Assembly (NCBI GenBank): GCA_016717595.1
Contig: JADKFE010000092.1
Location: forward strand, 1-34,337
Reading direction: 5' to 3'
DNA from: Deltaproteobacteria bacterium
GTDB taxonomy: Bacteria; Myxococcota_A; UBA796; CAJQPC01
DNA: 34,337 nucleotides
Shown here: positions 8,291 through 16,082 of the stretch, piece by piece
Numbering within the stretch: position 1 is the stretch's first letter
Layout of the letters: every line of letters begins with the position of its first letter
The notes under the pieces: generated by a model
Database searches by the model: none
The model's input: only the letters and a program-made list of their open reading frames with translations
What the model was told of the DNA's origin: nothing
Translations under genes and position numbers: made by a program

Positions 8291-9520
8291 TCAAATCACC
8301 ATCGCTTCGCCGTGGTGCATCGTGCGGCCGATCTGGAACGCCGCGAGCTCGGCCCGGCCCGTGGGCAGCTCAAGGGCGTCGAGGGGGCGCCCGGCCTCGG
8401 CCAAGGCGGCGGCGACGGCGGCGGTGAACGGCCCAAACATCGCCCCGTGCCCCGAGAAGCCCACGAGCCGCAGGAGGTTGGGCACCTGGGGGTCGAAGTC
8501 CAAGAAGGGGTTGTGGTCGGGGGTGCTGCCGTAAAAACCCGCCGTGGTGGCGCTGAGCCCCGCCAGCTCACCCAAGGGGGGCATCGCCTCGGCGAGCTGT
8601 ATCCAGGCCATCACCGCCCGAGACTCGCCGCCGCTGCGGTGATCGTGGGCGTCCTCGATGGTGTCTTGGTCGGCGTAGTCGAAGGTGAGCGACACGTCGG
8701 GGGCGTCGTGTTTCCAGCCCATGAGCAAGGAGTCGCTGTTCTCGGGGCGGCAGTACGCCCCGCCGGGGGCCACGACCAGGGGCATGTGGAGGAGCGTCTC
8801 GGCGGGCAGGGCCTCGCCGCGCTCGGCGAACCACAGGTACCGTTTGAGGGCGGCGACGGGGAGGTCTACCCCGCCCAAGAGGCGGGCGGTGCGGCGGGTC
8901 CAGGCGTTGGTGCAGTCGATGAAGAGGTCGGCCTCAAGCTCACCCTTCGCCGTCGTCACCGCGGTGAGGCGCCCGCCCGCCGAGCGCGCGCTCAGGAGCG
9001 GCGCCTGTTGGAGGACGCTCACGCCCAGACGCCGGGCGCAGTCCGCGGCGTCGTTGTACACCGCGTCGGGGCGTAAGAAGCCGTCGGTGGGGCAGAAGGT
9101 GCCGCCGACCATGGCCTCGGAGACGTAGGGGAAACGTGCCTGGAGCGCGGGGGCGGCGAGGGTCTCGACCTCGGTGAGGCCCCAGGCGCGCTGGCGCTCG
9201 GCGCGGTCCAGGGCGGCCTGCCAAGAGGCCTCGCTGTCGTAGAGGAAGAGGTAGCCGCTCTGGTGGATGGGGCTGAGGGGGCCGCCGATGAGCTCCTGCC
9301 AGCGCCGAAAGAAGTCTACGGCGTAACGCATGCCGACGACGCTCTCGCGGGTGGAGAACTGCTGGCGAATGCCCGCCGCGGTGCGGGACGACGAGCCGGC
9401 GCCGATGTGCGCGCCTTCGGCCAGGACAACCTCCCAGCCCGCGCGCGCCAACGCGACCGCCGTGAGCGTCCCGGTGATGCCGCCGCCGATGAGCACGACC
9501 CGTCGTGAAGGACCGACCAT
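8291..9520 (-). CDS. FAD-dependent oxidoreductase, DAO family
   Basis: The 409-residue protein has the dinucleotide-binding GGGITG at residues 12-17 followed by an acidic strand end (VVLAEGAHIGAGSSSR). Near the C-terminus are GFYGSTPDHNPFL and the second FAD contact region FSGHGAMFGP. This is the pattern of the D-amino-acid oxidase/sarcosine oxidase superfamily, which oxidises amines, amino acids or 2-hydroxy acids. The exact substrate cannot be called; the FOXRED1/sarcosine oxidase beta-like group is the closest by eye. The start at 9520 has GGAGG 8 nt upstream. It is divergent from the exported SRPBCC-like gene and is first in the leftward gene run ending with the ychJ-like gene. Confidence 0.88.
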   Translation of the reverse strand: MVGPSRRVVLIGGGITGTLTAVALARAGWEVVLAEGAHIGAGSSSRTAAGIRQQFSTRESVVGMRYAVDFFRRWQELIGGPLSPIHQSGYLFLYDSEASWQAALDRAERQRAWGLTEVETLAAPALQARFPYVSEAMVGGTFCPTDGFLRPDAVYNDAADCARRLGVSVLQQAPLLSARSAGGRLTAVTTAKGELEADLFIDCTNAWTRRTARLLGGVDLPVAALKRYLWFAERGEALPAETLLHMPLVVAPGGAYCRPENSDSLLMGWKHDAPDVSLTFDYADQDTIEDAHDHRSGGESRAVMAWIQLAEAMPPLGELAGLSATTAGFYGSTPDHNPFLDFDPQVPNLLRLVGFSGHGAMFGPFTAAVAAALAEAGRPLDALELPTGRAELAAFQIGRTMHHGEAMVI

Positions 9521-9605
9521 ACCGAGAGCCTCCGCGCTGGCACCCTAACGCGCCGCCTGAGCCTTTGACAGACCGCCCTTCAACGGACGATCCCGCCGCG
9601 TGGGG

Positions 9606-9614
9606 TGTTATGCT
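9606..9614 (+). promoter_or_regulatory. Extended -10 promoter for the SRPBCC-like gene
   Basis: The sequence TGTTATGCT has the TGn extension plus TATGCT. It lies in the divergent gap between the FAD oxidoreductase and the rightward gene and would give a leader of about 21 nt ending at the ATG at 9642. No -35 is seen at the normal distance, which extended -10 promoters tolerate. A TTGACA at about 9564-9569 is too far upstream to pair with it. Confidence 0.45.
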
Positions 9615-9641
9615 CTCCCCCCGAGCCAAGCTGGAGCCCCC

Positions 9642-10262
9642 ATGCGCGCTATCGCCTCACCTTTTGGCGCCCTCGCCGCCCTCGCCCTGCTGTTGACCGC
9701 GGCCTTCGCCCCGTCCAGCAGCGCCGGGCCCGCCTTCCACGATCTGAAGGAGGCCCACGGCTGCTCGTTCCTCATCAGCGACCCCCGCGAGAGCGGCTAC
9801 CACACGCTCCGCGCCGAGTGTGACTGGCCCAAGGTCGCCGCCGCCCGTGTGGAGCGTGTGCTCGTCGATCTGCGCGGCTGGGACGCCACCTTCTCCCACC
9901 TCAGCCGCAGCGTCGTGATCAAAGAGGACGAGGGCCAGCCCGTCGTGCTGCGGGTTGGTTACACCGGCAAAGGGTTCCCCGACCAGAGCGCCGATCTCAG
10001 CGTCACCCAAGAGCGCCGCGGCGAGACCTTGGTGCTCTCGTGGACGAAGGCCCCTCAGCAGCGCGCCGACGACCTCGTCATCGAGATCGACACCGGCAGC
10101 TTCGAGGTGAGCCCCGCGCCGAGCGGCGGCACCCGCCTGATCTTTGAGCGCAGCTTTGAGCCCACAGGCGGCGGTGTGGTCGCCAAGAGCGGGGAGACGG
10201 GCGCGACGCTGCGGCTGATCGAGGAGCTCTACCTGCGGGCGACGTCGATCAGCGCGGGCTGA
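9642..10262 (+). CDS. Exported START/SRPBCC-like protein
   Basis: The 206-residue product begins with a signal peptide (MRAIASPFG, then a long Ala/Leu-rich core, then SSSAGPAF). The mature part reads like an SRPBCC/START fold: an early helix followed by VLVDLRGWDATFSHL, alternating beta strands (VVLRVGYTG, ETLVLSWTK, TRLIFERSFEP) and a final long helix. Members bind hydrophobic ligands in a cavity; the ligand here is unknown. I chose the ATG at 9642 (GGAG 6 nt upstream, giving a proper signal peptide) rather than the upstream in-frame start at 9600, which precedes the likely -10. It converges on and overlaps the Uma2-family gene by 14 bp, so no terminator separates them. Confidence 0.65.
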   Translation: MRAIASPFGALAALALLLTAAFAPSSSAGPAFHDLKEAHGCSFLISDPRESGYHTLRAECDWPKVAAARVERVLVDLRGWDATFSHLSRSVVIKEDEGQPVVLRVGYTGKGFPDQSADLSVTQERRGETLVLSWTKAPQQRADDLVIEIDTGSFEVSPAPSGGTRLIFERSFEPTGGGVVAKSGETGATLRLIEELYLRATSISAG

Positions 10263-11085
10263 AGAGGGCGTCGGTTGAGGGCACGAGGGCCGCGCGGCGG
10301 ATCCATTCAGTGAGCGTCGGGAGGTCGGCGGCCTCGATGAGCGCGTCTTGGGCGGGGGTTAACGCCAAGCCACGCGAGGGAGGACCACCCGCAGGTGCGG
10401 CCGGAGCGTTCGCCGCTGCCTCGCCGTTGGCCTCAGTTGCCCCTCGGCCTTGCCCTGCCTGCCTGCCCTCAGCACGCCCAGCCTCACGGAGCGCCTCTAA
10501 GCTCTCCACCCCGCGCCGGTTGAGCAGGTTGCGAAAGATCGCCGCCTCGGCGTGATCCGGGTCGTAGAGCGCATCGACGGTGACAGGGTTCGTGAGCACA
10601 CCCTCGGCGGTCAAGGCCTCCTCAGCGGTGACCACCCGCATCGGGCGATCGGGCTCGTAGACCTCGACGCGGCGGGGGCCTTGCAGCCGCACCACCCAGA
10701 CATAGCGGGTGCCGTGCTGGAGCAGATCTCGGATGCGCTCCATCAGCTCGGCCTCGTCTCCCCCACGGTCGGCGTACTCCACGGCCAAGGGAGGCGCGGT
10801 CTTCGCCCAGCCGGCCTTGTGCAGCTCCGACGGATCGCCATAGACCGCGACGTCCGGGGCGCGCAGCGTGCCCGGCTCTGGGGAGAAGCCGAGGTCAACC
10901 CCCGCGACGGCGACGGCGGGGTCGCTGGCGATGACGTAGCCGCCGATGAGCTTTAGGCTCGCCACCCGACTGTTGGCCGGCGCGCAGAGGATCGAGTGAC
11001 CACGAGACAGCTCGTACGGCGTGCCCGAGGCGAGCTGGTCGGCCCGAAACGGACCCGGAGCGAGCATTTTACGCAGCGGCGCCAT
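10249..11085 (-). CDS. Uma2-family (DUF820) putative endonuclease
   Basis: The 278-residue protein has the features of the Uma2/DUF820 branch of the PD-(D/E)XK fold: an early RADQLASGTPYELSRG segment, RAPDVAVYGD with Asp78, PPLAVEYADRGGD with Glu103, and RYVWVVRLQGPRRVEVY. Members are widespread in multicopy families in cyanobacteria and some other bacteria; their role is unsettled. An Ala/Pro-rich linker (residues 205-240) precedes a short C-terminal helical part. The start at 11085 has AGAGG about 8 nt upstream. It follows the lipase gene by 19 bp on the same strand and so could be the last gene of the PHA/lipid run, although its function does not obviously fit. Confidence 0.8.
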   Translation of the reverse strand: MAPLRKMLAPGPFRADQLASGTPYELSRGHSILCAPANSRVASLKLIGGYVIASDPAVAVAGVDLGFSPEPGTLRAPDVAVYGDPSELHKAGWAKTAPPLAVEYADRGGDEAELMERIRDLLQHGTRYVWVVRLQGPRRVEVYEPDRPMRVVTAEEALTAEGVLTNPVTVDALYDPDHAEAAIFRNLLNRRGVESLEALREAGRAEGRQAGQGRGATEANGEAAANAPAAPAGGPPSRGLALTPAQDALIEAADLPTLTEWIRRAALVPSTDALFSPR

Positions 11086-11104
11086 GAGTCACCTCTCGGA
11101 GACA

Positions 11105-12928
11105 TTATAGCGCCGCCGCAGAGAATGTCACCCCGTCGTGCGCTTCCGCCGGCTCACCAGGGCCGCCGCCGCGAACATCAGGCCGAGCGCCCGCGTCCGC
11201 GCCGCCGCCCGTGGAGCAGGCCTTGCCTTTGTCGTCCTCGCCGGTGTCGTCGCTGGGGTCGCTGTCCTCTTCAACGCCGCTGTCGTCGTCGCCGGTCTCT
11301 TCAGGCTGGGCGGTGTCGGGCTCGCCGGTGTCGTCGTCACCGCCGCCGCTGTCATCCGGGCCGCCGGTGTCCTCGGGCTCCGTGGCCTCGTCGGCCAGAG
11401 CCTCACGCACCCAGCCGATCGTGTCCTCCTCAGCGTAGCGGCGGGCCAAGCCCAGCTTCCAGCCGTCCTCGACGGGGTCGGCGGCGGCCTCGGCCTCTAA
11501 CACCGCCGCGGTGACCGGAGAGGCGTAGAGCAAGTCCAGGTGGCTCAGGTTCGCCGTGCGGGCCTCGACGATCACCGCGCCCCGGGCGTTGAGCGCGTCC
11601 TCGTTGAGCGCGCTCGTCGTGAACACCAGGCCGTCGCTGGGCCCGGTGACCTCGCCGATCATCAGCTTGCCCTGGGCGAGGCCCTGGACCTCCTCTTCAG
11701 TGATGCCCACGGACACCATGCCGTCGCCGACGAGGTCCGCGTAGAACGAGGCCCACTGATCCGACGTGGCCGTGGCCATGTCGACGAACGCCTCACCGAA
11801 CATCAGCGCCAAGAAGTCCTCTGTGCCGTTGGGCATCAAGGGGTTCTCGCCGCCGAGCAGATAAATCTGAATCTCGGGATCGGCGCCGTTGGCCGCGAGA
11901 CGGGAGATGAGGTGGTCACCCGACTCAATCGCCGCGTCGATGCCGTCGCTGTAGGTGTAATACCCAAAGCCGCCCTCATACGTCGTGTACCAGTCGATCT
12001 GGAAGGCGTAGCTGCCCAGCCAGGGCAGGCTGCCGGGCAGGGGGTACTCGTCGTGGCGGGCGAGGAGCTGGTCTTGGCCGGGGAAGAGGTCGCCGTCGGT
12101 GGGGAAAAAGTCCTGGGGGCTGAGATCTTCGACCAGCCAATAATAGGCGGTGCCGTAGGCGTAATATTCGCTCCACGAGGTGGGGGCGAGGGCGGTCTCT
12201 GGGTCTAGTGAGAGCAGGTTCGCTGAAGGCCAACGATAGCCGGTGTCGATGCCGCCCAGAGGGGTGCCCATGAGCACCACCTTTCGTACGTCATCCCGGT
12301 AGACCGTGCCCACCTCACCATAGACCGTGTCGCCCCACTCCGCGCCTTTGGCGTTGGAGATGTAGATGCCCACGGCGATGCCGCCTTTGCTGTGGCCGAC
12401 GAGGTCCACCTTCTTCGCGCCCGTGCGCTCCTTCACCCGGGCGATGGCGTCGGCGACGATCTCCGCCTGCTGGAACATGTCCTGCTGGGCGTTGGGGAAG
12501 GTCAACGCGTACACCGGGCGGCCGCGGGTGTCCATGTGGATGCTCAGGCCCGCGAAGCCGCGGCTGCCGTTGTCTCCGGCGCCGTGAACAAACAAGATCG
12601 GCGTGCCCGTGGCCGTCGCCTCATTGGCGCCGATGTGCAGCAAGAACGTAGAGGAGTCGGGCTCGGTGGTGCCGAACAGATCGGCGATCCACGGCGCGTA
12701 ATCCGCCTCTTCAGGCCAAGCGGTGAGCGTGTTGTACTCAATGGGCCCGAACAGTCGGCGGTCGGGGTCCTCATGGCGCTCCACCGCGCTCCACAGCTTG
12801 GCCGTGCCGTCTTGGGTGTAGGTCTCTTGGCCGGTGAAGGTCTTTTTTGGAGCAGAGGGATCGTATCCCTCCGTCGCCATCGCCTGAGAGACGAAGAGCG
12901 AAGGAAGCAGCCAGAACATCGGGTTCAT
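11105..12928 (-). CDS. Secreted lipase/esterase with Asp-rich linker and out-of-frame MYXO-CTERM-like tail
   Basis: The 607-residue product starts with a signal peptide (FWLLPSLFVSQAMA). It has an alpha/beta-hydrolase core with the oxyanion strand ILFVHGAGDN (111-120), nucleophile Ser180 in VGHSKGG and MGTPLGG, as in triacylglycerol lipases. After about residue 500 comes an Asp/Glu/Thr-rich linker and then KACSTGGG. In the reading frame as given, the tail continues with Arg/Pro/Gly-rich sequence to 11105. In the next frame (stop at 11128) the same DNA encodes ALGLMFAAAALVSRRKR, a hydrophobic helix plus basic end as in MYXO-CTERM sorting tails. A single extra base (or two lost) near 11186-11215 would explain this. 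Its ATG overlaps the hydrolase stop (ATGA). Likely role: release of fatty acids outside the cell. Confidence 0.85.
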   Translation of the reverse strand: MNPMFWLLPSLFVSQAMATEGYDPSAPKKTFTGQETYTQDGTAKLWSAVERHEDPDRRLFGPIEYNTLTAWPEEADYAPWIADLFGTTEPDSSTFLLHIGANEATATGTPILFVHGAGDNGSRGFAGLSIHMDTRGRPVYALTFPNAQQDMFQQAEIVADAIARVKERTGAKKVDLVGHSKGGIAVGIYISNAKGAEWGDTVYGEVGTVYRDDVRKVVLMGTPLGGIDTGYRWPSANLLSLDPETALAPTSWSEYYAYGTAYYWLVEDLSPQDFFPTDGDLFPGQDQLLARHDEYPLPGSLPWLGSYAFQIDWYTTYEGGFGYYTYSDGIDAAIESGDHLISRLAANGADPEIQIYLLGGENPLMPNGTEDFLALMFGEAFVDMATATSDQWASFYADLVGDGMVSVGITEEEVQGLAQGKLMIGEVTGPSDGLVFTTSALNEDALNARGAVIVEARTANLSHLDLLYASPVTAAVLEAEAAADPVEDGWKLGLARRYAEEDTIGWVREALADEATEPEDTGGPDDSGGGDDDTGEPDTAQPEETGDDDSGVEEDSDPSDDTGEDDKGKACSTGGGADAGARPDVRGGGPGEPAEAHDGVTFSAAAL

Positions 12929-13890
12929 GTGGACTCCAGGAACTCCAAGACGGCGGCGTTGAAGGCGTCGGGGGCGTCGTGGTGTACAGTGTGGCCCGCC
13001 TTGGGGATCAAGACGAGCTGGCTTCCGGGGATTCCATCCTGCCCGGCCTGGGCGACCGCGATCGTGCGGCCCCCGTGAAAGATGGGGTTGGGGATCATGT
13101 GATCGTCCTCCCCAAAGATGATCAAGGCGGGCGTCTGAATCTCACCCAGTCGGCTGGCGACGGGGTAGTCCACCATGCCCGCCACGCAGCGGGAGACGGC
13201 GACGGAGGTGCCCTTAAACTCGGGCGTGCTCGACATCCGAACCCGCTCTTGAATGAGGCGCTCGACCCCCTCATCGTAGTGATTAAACGCCAACATCGTG
13301 AAGTTGGCGCGCACGTCTTGTTCGCTGGCCTCTAAGGTGCGGGTCTCGGTCCAGTACGTCTTCATCCAGTCGCCTTCGCCGGGCGTAAACCGCTCGATGC
13401 CCGCCGGGGCGCTCAGGATGAGGCTTTGAACACGGTCAGGCGTCTCTAAGGCCATGGTCATGGCGATCTGGCCGCCCATGCTGTGACCGATCAGGTGCGC
13501 AGAGGACACCCCCAAGCCGTCGAGCCACGCCCGGATCAGCTCGGCGTACCAAGGTGGGGTGTAGGGCGCGTCGGGGCGGCCCGAGGCGCCGAAGCCCGGG
13601 AGATCTAAGGCGAGGACACGATACCCGGCGGCGGCCAAGGGCTGAACCTGGCGCTCCCAGAAGCCGATCGTCGAGGAGAGACCATGAATCAGCACGATCA
13701 CCTCCCCCTCGCCGCCGCTGTCGACGTAGGCGACGTTCACGCCGTTGACGACGGCGCGCTGTAGCGGCAGGGGGGTGGTCAGCTCGGCGGGGCTCATCGG
13801 CGGCAGCTCGGCGTAACGGGGCACGCAGGCTGAGGCGGTGAGACCGAGGGCGAGCGGCAGGATCAGGCGGATGAGCGGAGAGCGTCGCAT
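12925..13890 (-). CDS. Alpha/beta-hydrolase lipoprotein
   Basis: The 321-residue protein has a lipoprotein signal with lipobox LTASAC (Cys22), so it is probably anchored in a membrane facing the periplasm or outside. The hydrolase core shows LIHGLSS (oxyanion region), nucleophile Ser137 in GHSMGG, an acidic residue in FGEDDHMIP, and the catalytic His in KAGHTVHHD. The family includes esterases, lipases and epoxide or haloalkane hydrolases; no lid or substrate signature decides. It is coupled to both neighbours: TGATG with the outer-membrane barrel gene upstream and ATGA with the lipase downstream. It probably acts on the same class of ester as the lipase. Confidence 0.88.
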   Translation of the reverse strand: MRRSPLIRLILPLALGLTASACVPRYAELPPMSPAELTTPLPLQRAVVNGVNVAYVDSGGEGEVIVLIHGLSSTIGFWERQVQPLAAAGYRVLALDLPGFGASGRPDAPYTPPWYAELIRAWLDGLGVSSAHLIGHSMGGQIAMTMALETPDRVQSLILSAPAGIERFTPGEGDWMKTYWTETRTLEASEQDVRANFTMLAFNHYDEGVERLIQERVRMSSTPEFKGTSVAVSRCVAGMVDYPVASRLGEIQTPALIIFGEDDHMIPNPIFHGGRTIAVAQAGQDGIPGSQLVLIPKAGHTVHHDAPDAFNAAVLEFLEST

Positions 13891-15497
13891 CAGAACACCA
13901 GCCAGTCGAAGCCGAGGTAGGCGGCGTAAGCGGTCTCGTTGACCAGGGCGGCCTCACCCGGGGTCATCATCGCCCCCCAGAGGCCCACCCGCATGAACAG
14001 ATACGGCTCGGTGACCACACGCAGGTTCACCTCGTTGCCATACGGCAGCCCGGCGCCGTCTCGGGCGTGGCCGCCGCCCACGGCGACGGTCACCCGGCCC
14101 GGCACCAGATCGTAGCCGACGCTGCCCGTGACCGCGCGCACGCCGCCGCCGCCGCCGGAGACGTCATACACCACAGAGGCCATGCGGTTGATCGAGAACA
14201 GATCGGAGAACAGCAGCAAGGTGCCGTGGCTGGCGTAGATCGCGCCGACGATGCCGTAGCTGTTGCCGGTGATCACGCCGGAGTAGGTGAGGGGGTCGGC
14301 GTCGTCGGCGCTTGACCACAAGGCCTCTAGCCGGGCGACGCTGCCCTCCCCCGGGGCGTAGCGCAGGCGGACCTCGGCGTTGGCCACGGCGCCGCGCACG
14401 GCGACGTTGTTGGCGCCCTCAGCGTAGAGCGTGCCGGTGTTCGCCGTCACCATGGCCGTGGCGCCCAAGGGGGAGAGGCGCAGATCGCGGTTGTAGGCGG
14501 CGTCGAGGGTCACCCAGTACAGATCAGCGCTCACCGACGGGGCGATGGTCTCACCCTCGGGGCGCAGGTCGAGGCGGGCCGCGCCCTGGAGCTCGGCCAA
14601 GGCGGAGGTGGGCCCCAGGCCGAAGATGCCCTGGTTGCCGCCGCTTCGGTCCCGAAGCGTCCAGAGGTGCGCGCCAAAATGGGTGGCGTACAGAGGGTTC
14701 ACCTGCACATCGGCCATGACGAGCCACACGTCGTCTCGCATGTAGGTGCCGCGCTCATAGAGCGAGTAGGCCCCCAAGCGGCCCTTCACCACGTCACCCC
14801 AGCCGTTGCGCACCCGGGCGTAGGCGCTCACGCCCGTGGCCTCAGAGCCAAAAAACATGAGCTTGCCGCCAGAACGAAACAGCTCATCGGGCCCAGAGAC
14901 CGCGGGGTCACTCACCGAGTCGGAGACGAACTGCTGGCCGAGCACGAGGCTCAGGCGCACGCTGTCGCCGAGGTTTGGTTTGAGGGTGGCCATGAGACGG
15001 CGGGTCTGGAGGTTCACCGCGTCCGCGCCATACGCCCCGCCGACGTTGCCCCCGGTGACGTAGGACTGATCTCCAAAGGCGTAGTCGATCTCAAAGCCCG
15101 CGGTGAGGCTGGCCCGACCGCTGAGCACCTGGGGCGAGTAGGTGAAGAAGCCGGTGACGCGCTGCTCGACGGCGGCGCTGCGGTCCTCGCCGACGGTGAG
15201 CCCGTTTGAGCCACCCAAGGTGCCGAGCACCTGCCCGTCTAGAAACGGGTTGGTGCTGGTGAGGTTTGAGGCGGTGGCTTTGGTCTGCATCAGGCCCAAA
15301 AACTTGAGCCCCGTCTCGGGCTTGGGCGTCTTGGGCATCACATCAGGCTCAACCGCCGCCTCCACGGGCGCGGGCGTCGCCGCCAGCTCCTCCTCCGCCG
15401 CGACGGCGCGGCTCTCCAGCGGCGCGCCCTGGTCTTGAGCCAGGGCCAACGACGGCCAAAGGAGCGGGAGGAGGGCGCTGGCGGCGAGGCGGCTCAC
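13890..15497 (-). CDS. Outer-membrane beta-barrel protein (porin-like)
   Basis: The 535-residue protein has a signal peptide (ASALLPLLWPSLALA, then QD), a Pro/Ala/Glu-rich stretch (residues 24-60), then many alternating short hydrophobic/aromatic strands with Gly/Asn/Asp turns. It ends with FDWLVF, a terminal Phe as in barrels inserted by the BAM complex. I do not recognise a specific family; it is longer than a typical FadL and lacks an evident FadL-type N-terminal hatch. From its position between lipoprotein and lipase genes, a channel for lipid breakdown products is a reasonable guess. It starts with GTG at 15495-15497, overlapping the stop of the lipoprotein gene (GTGA). Confidence 0.75.
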   Translation of the reverse strand: MSRLAASALLPLLWPSLALAQDQGAPLESRAVAAEEELAATPAPVEAAVEPDVMPKTPKPETGLKFLGLMQTKATASNLTSTNPFLDGQVLGTLGGSNGLTVGEDRSAAVEQRVTGFFTYSPQVLSGRASLTAGFEIDYAFGDQSYVTGGNVGGAYGADAVNLQTRRLMATLKPNLGDSVRLSLVLGQQFVSDSVSDPAVSGPDELFRSGGKLMFFGSEATGVSAYARVRNGWGDVVKGRLGAYSLYERGTYMRDDVWLVMADVQVNPLYATHFGAHLWTLRDRSGGNQGIFGLGPTSALAELQGAARLDLRPEGETIAPSVSADLYWVTLDAAYNRDLRLSPLGATAMVTANTGTLYAEGANNVAVRGAVANAEVRLRYAPGEGSVARLEALWSSADDADPLTYSGVITGNSYGIVGAIYASHGTLLLFSDLFSINRMASVVYDVSGGGGGVRAVTGSVGYDLVPGRVTVAVGGGHARDGAGLPYGNEVNLRVVTEPYLFMRVGLWGAMMTPGEAALVNETAYAAYLGFDWLVF

Positions 15498-16051
15498 TGG
15501 CGCACGTACTTCTGCACGTTGTCACCGGGGTTCAGGCCGGGGCCTGAAGTGCTGCCAAAGCCGGTCTCGGGGGTCGGCGCGACGAAGCTGTAGGGGTTGG
15601 GATCGGTCTGCACGACCTCATAGGTGAGCAGATCGGCGTCGTCTATCTCGTAGATGCCCTCGGCGGTCACCACGTTCGGCGTCGCCTGGTTGAGCAGGAT
15701 GCTCGCCGGGGTCGTCGTCTCGTCGATGGTGTAGGTGCCGGTGAGATCGTAGGTAGAGCCGGCCTGGTCCACGGCCTGCACGTCGTAGGTGCCATCGGCC
15801 ACAAAGACCGCGCTCACCGAGACGTACTTGAAGAACGACCCCGCGAACAGCGGGCTCAGGTTCTCACCTTCAGAGAGCCAAGACCCGATGAGCTTGGAGG
15901 CGGTGCCCGAGTCGTCGGTGTCGTCGGTGTTGGTGTCGTCGGTGTTCGTGTCGTCGGTGGTGTTCGTGTCGTCGGTGGTGCTGTCGTCTTTGTAGGGGTC
16001 CCCGGTGCAGGCGCCGAGGACGAGGAGCAGCAGGGTGAAGGATCGCGTCAT
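15494..16051 (-). CDS. Lipoprotein with Asp/Thr/Asn repeat linker
   Basis: The 185-residue product has a lipoprotein signal (TLLLLVLGAC, Cys15). A low-complexity linker of about 28 residues made of DDTNT-like units follows. The globular part begins LIGSWLSEGE and contains VFVADGTYDV, YDLTGTYTI and a YEIDD strand, which look like a small lipocalin-like beta barrel; this is a by-eye fold guess. I chose the ATG at 16049-16051 (GGAG about 8 nt upstream, proper lipobox); the frame is open further up but with shadow-like composition. It lies 31 bp after the acyl-CoA ligase gene and is coupled to the barrel gene. It could deliver a hydrophobic ligand to the barrel. Confidence 0.75.
   Translation of the reverse strand: MTRSFTLLLLVLGACTGDPYKDDSTTDDTNTTDDTNTDDTNTDDTDDSGTASKLIGSWLSEGENLSPLFAGSFFKYVSVSAVFVADGTYDVQAVDQAGSTYDLTGTYTIDETTTPASILLNQATPNVVTAEGIYEIDDADLLTYEVVQTDPNPYSFVAPTPETGFGSTSGPGLNPGDNVQKYVRQ
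15911..15988. repeat. Short tandem repeat (about 15-bp units) inside the lipoprotein gene
   Basis: The plus strand shows repeated GTGTCGTCGGTGTTC-like units, four to five copies with 3-bp variants. All changes keep the frame and encode the DDTNT linker. Such a tract can vary in copy number by slippage, changing linker length only. Confidence 0.7.
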
Positions 16052-16082
16052 GTCTCCATCTCCAGAGTGGTGAGGGCGGTGT

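Noticed and set aside
9564..9569. TTGACA as the -35 of the SRPBCC-like gene
   Set aside because: It is about 39 bp from the only good -10 (9609-9614) and has no -10 at 16-18 bp.
15911..15988. CRISPR-like array
   Set aside because: Units are about 15 bp with no spacers and encode an Asp/Thr/Asn linker.
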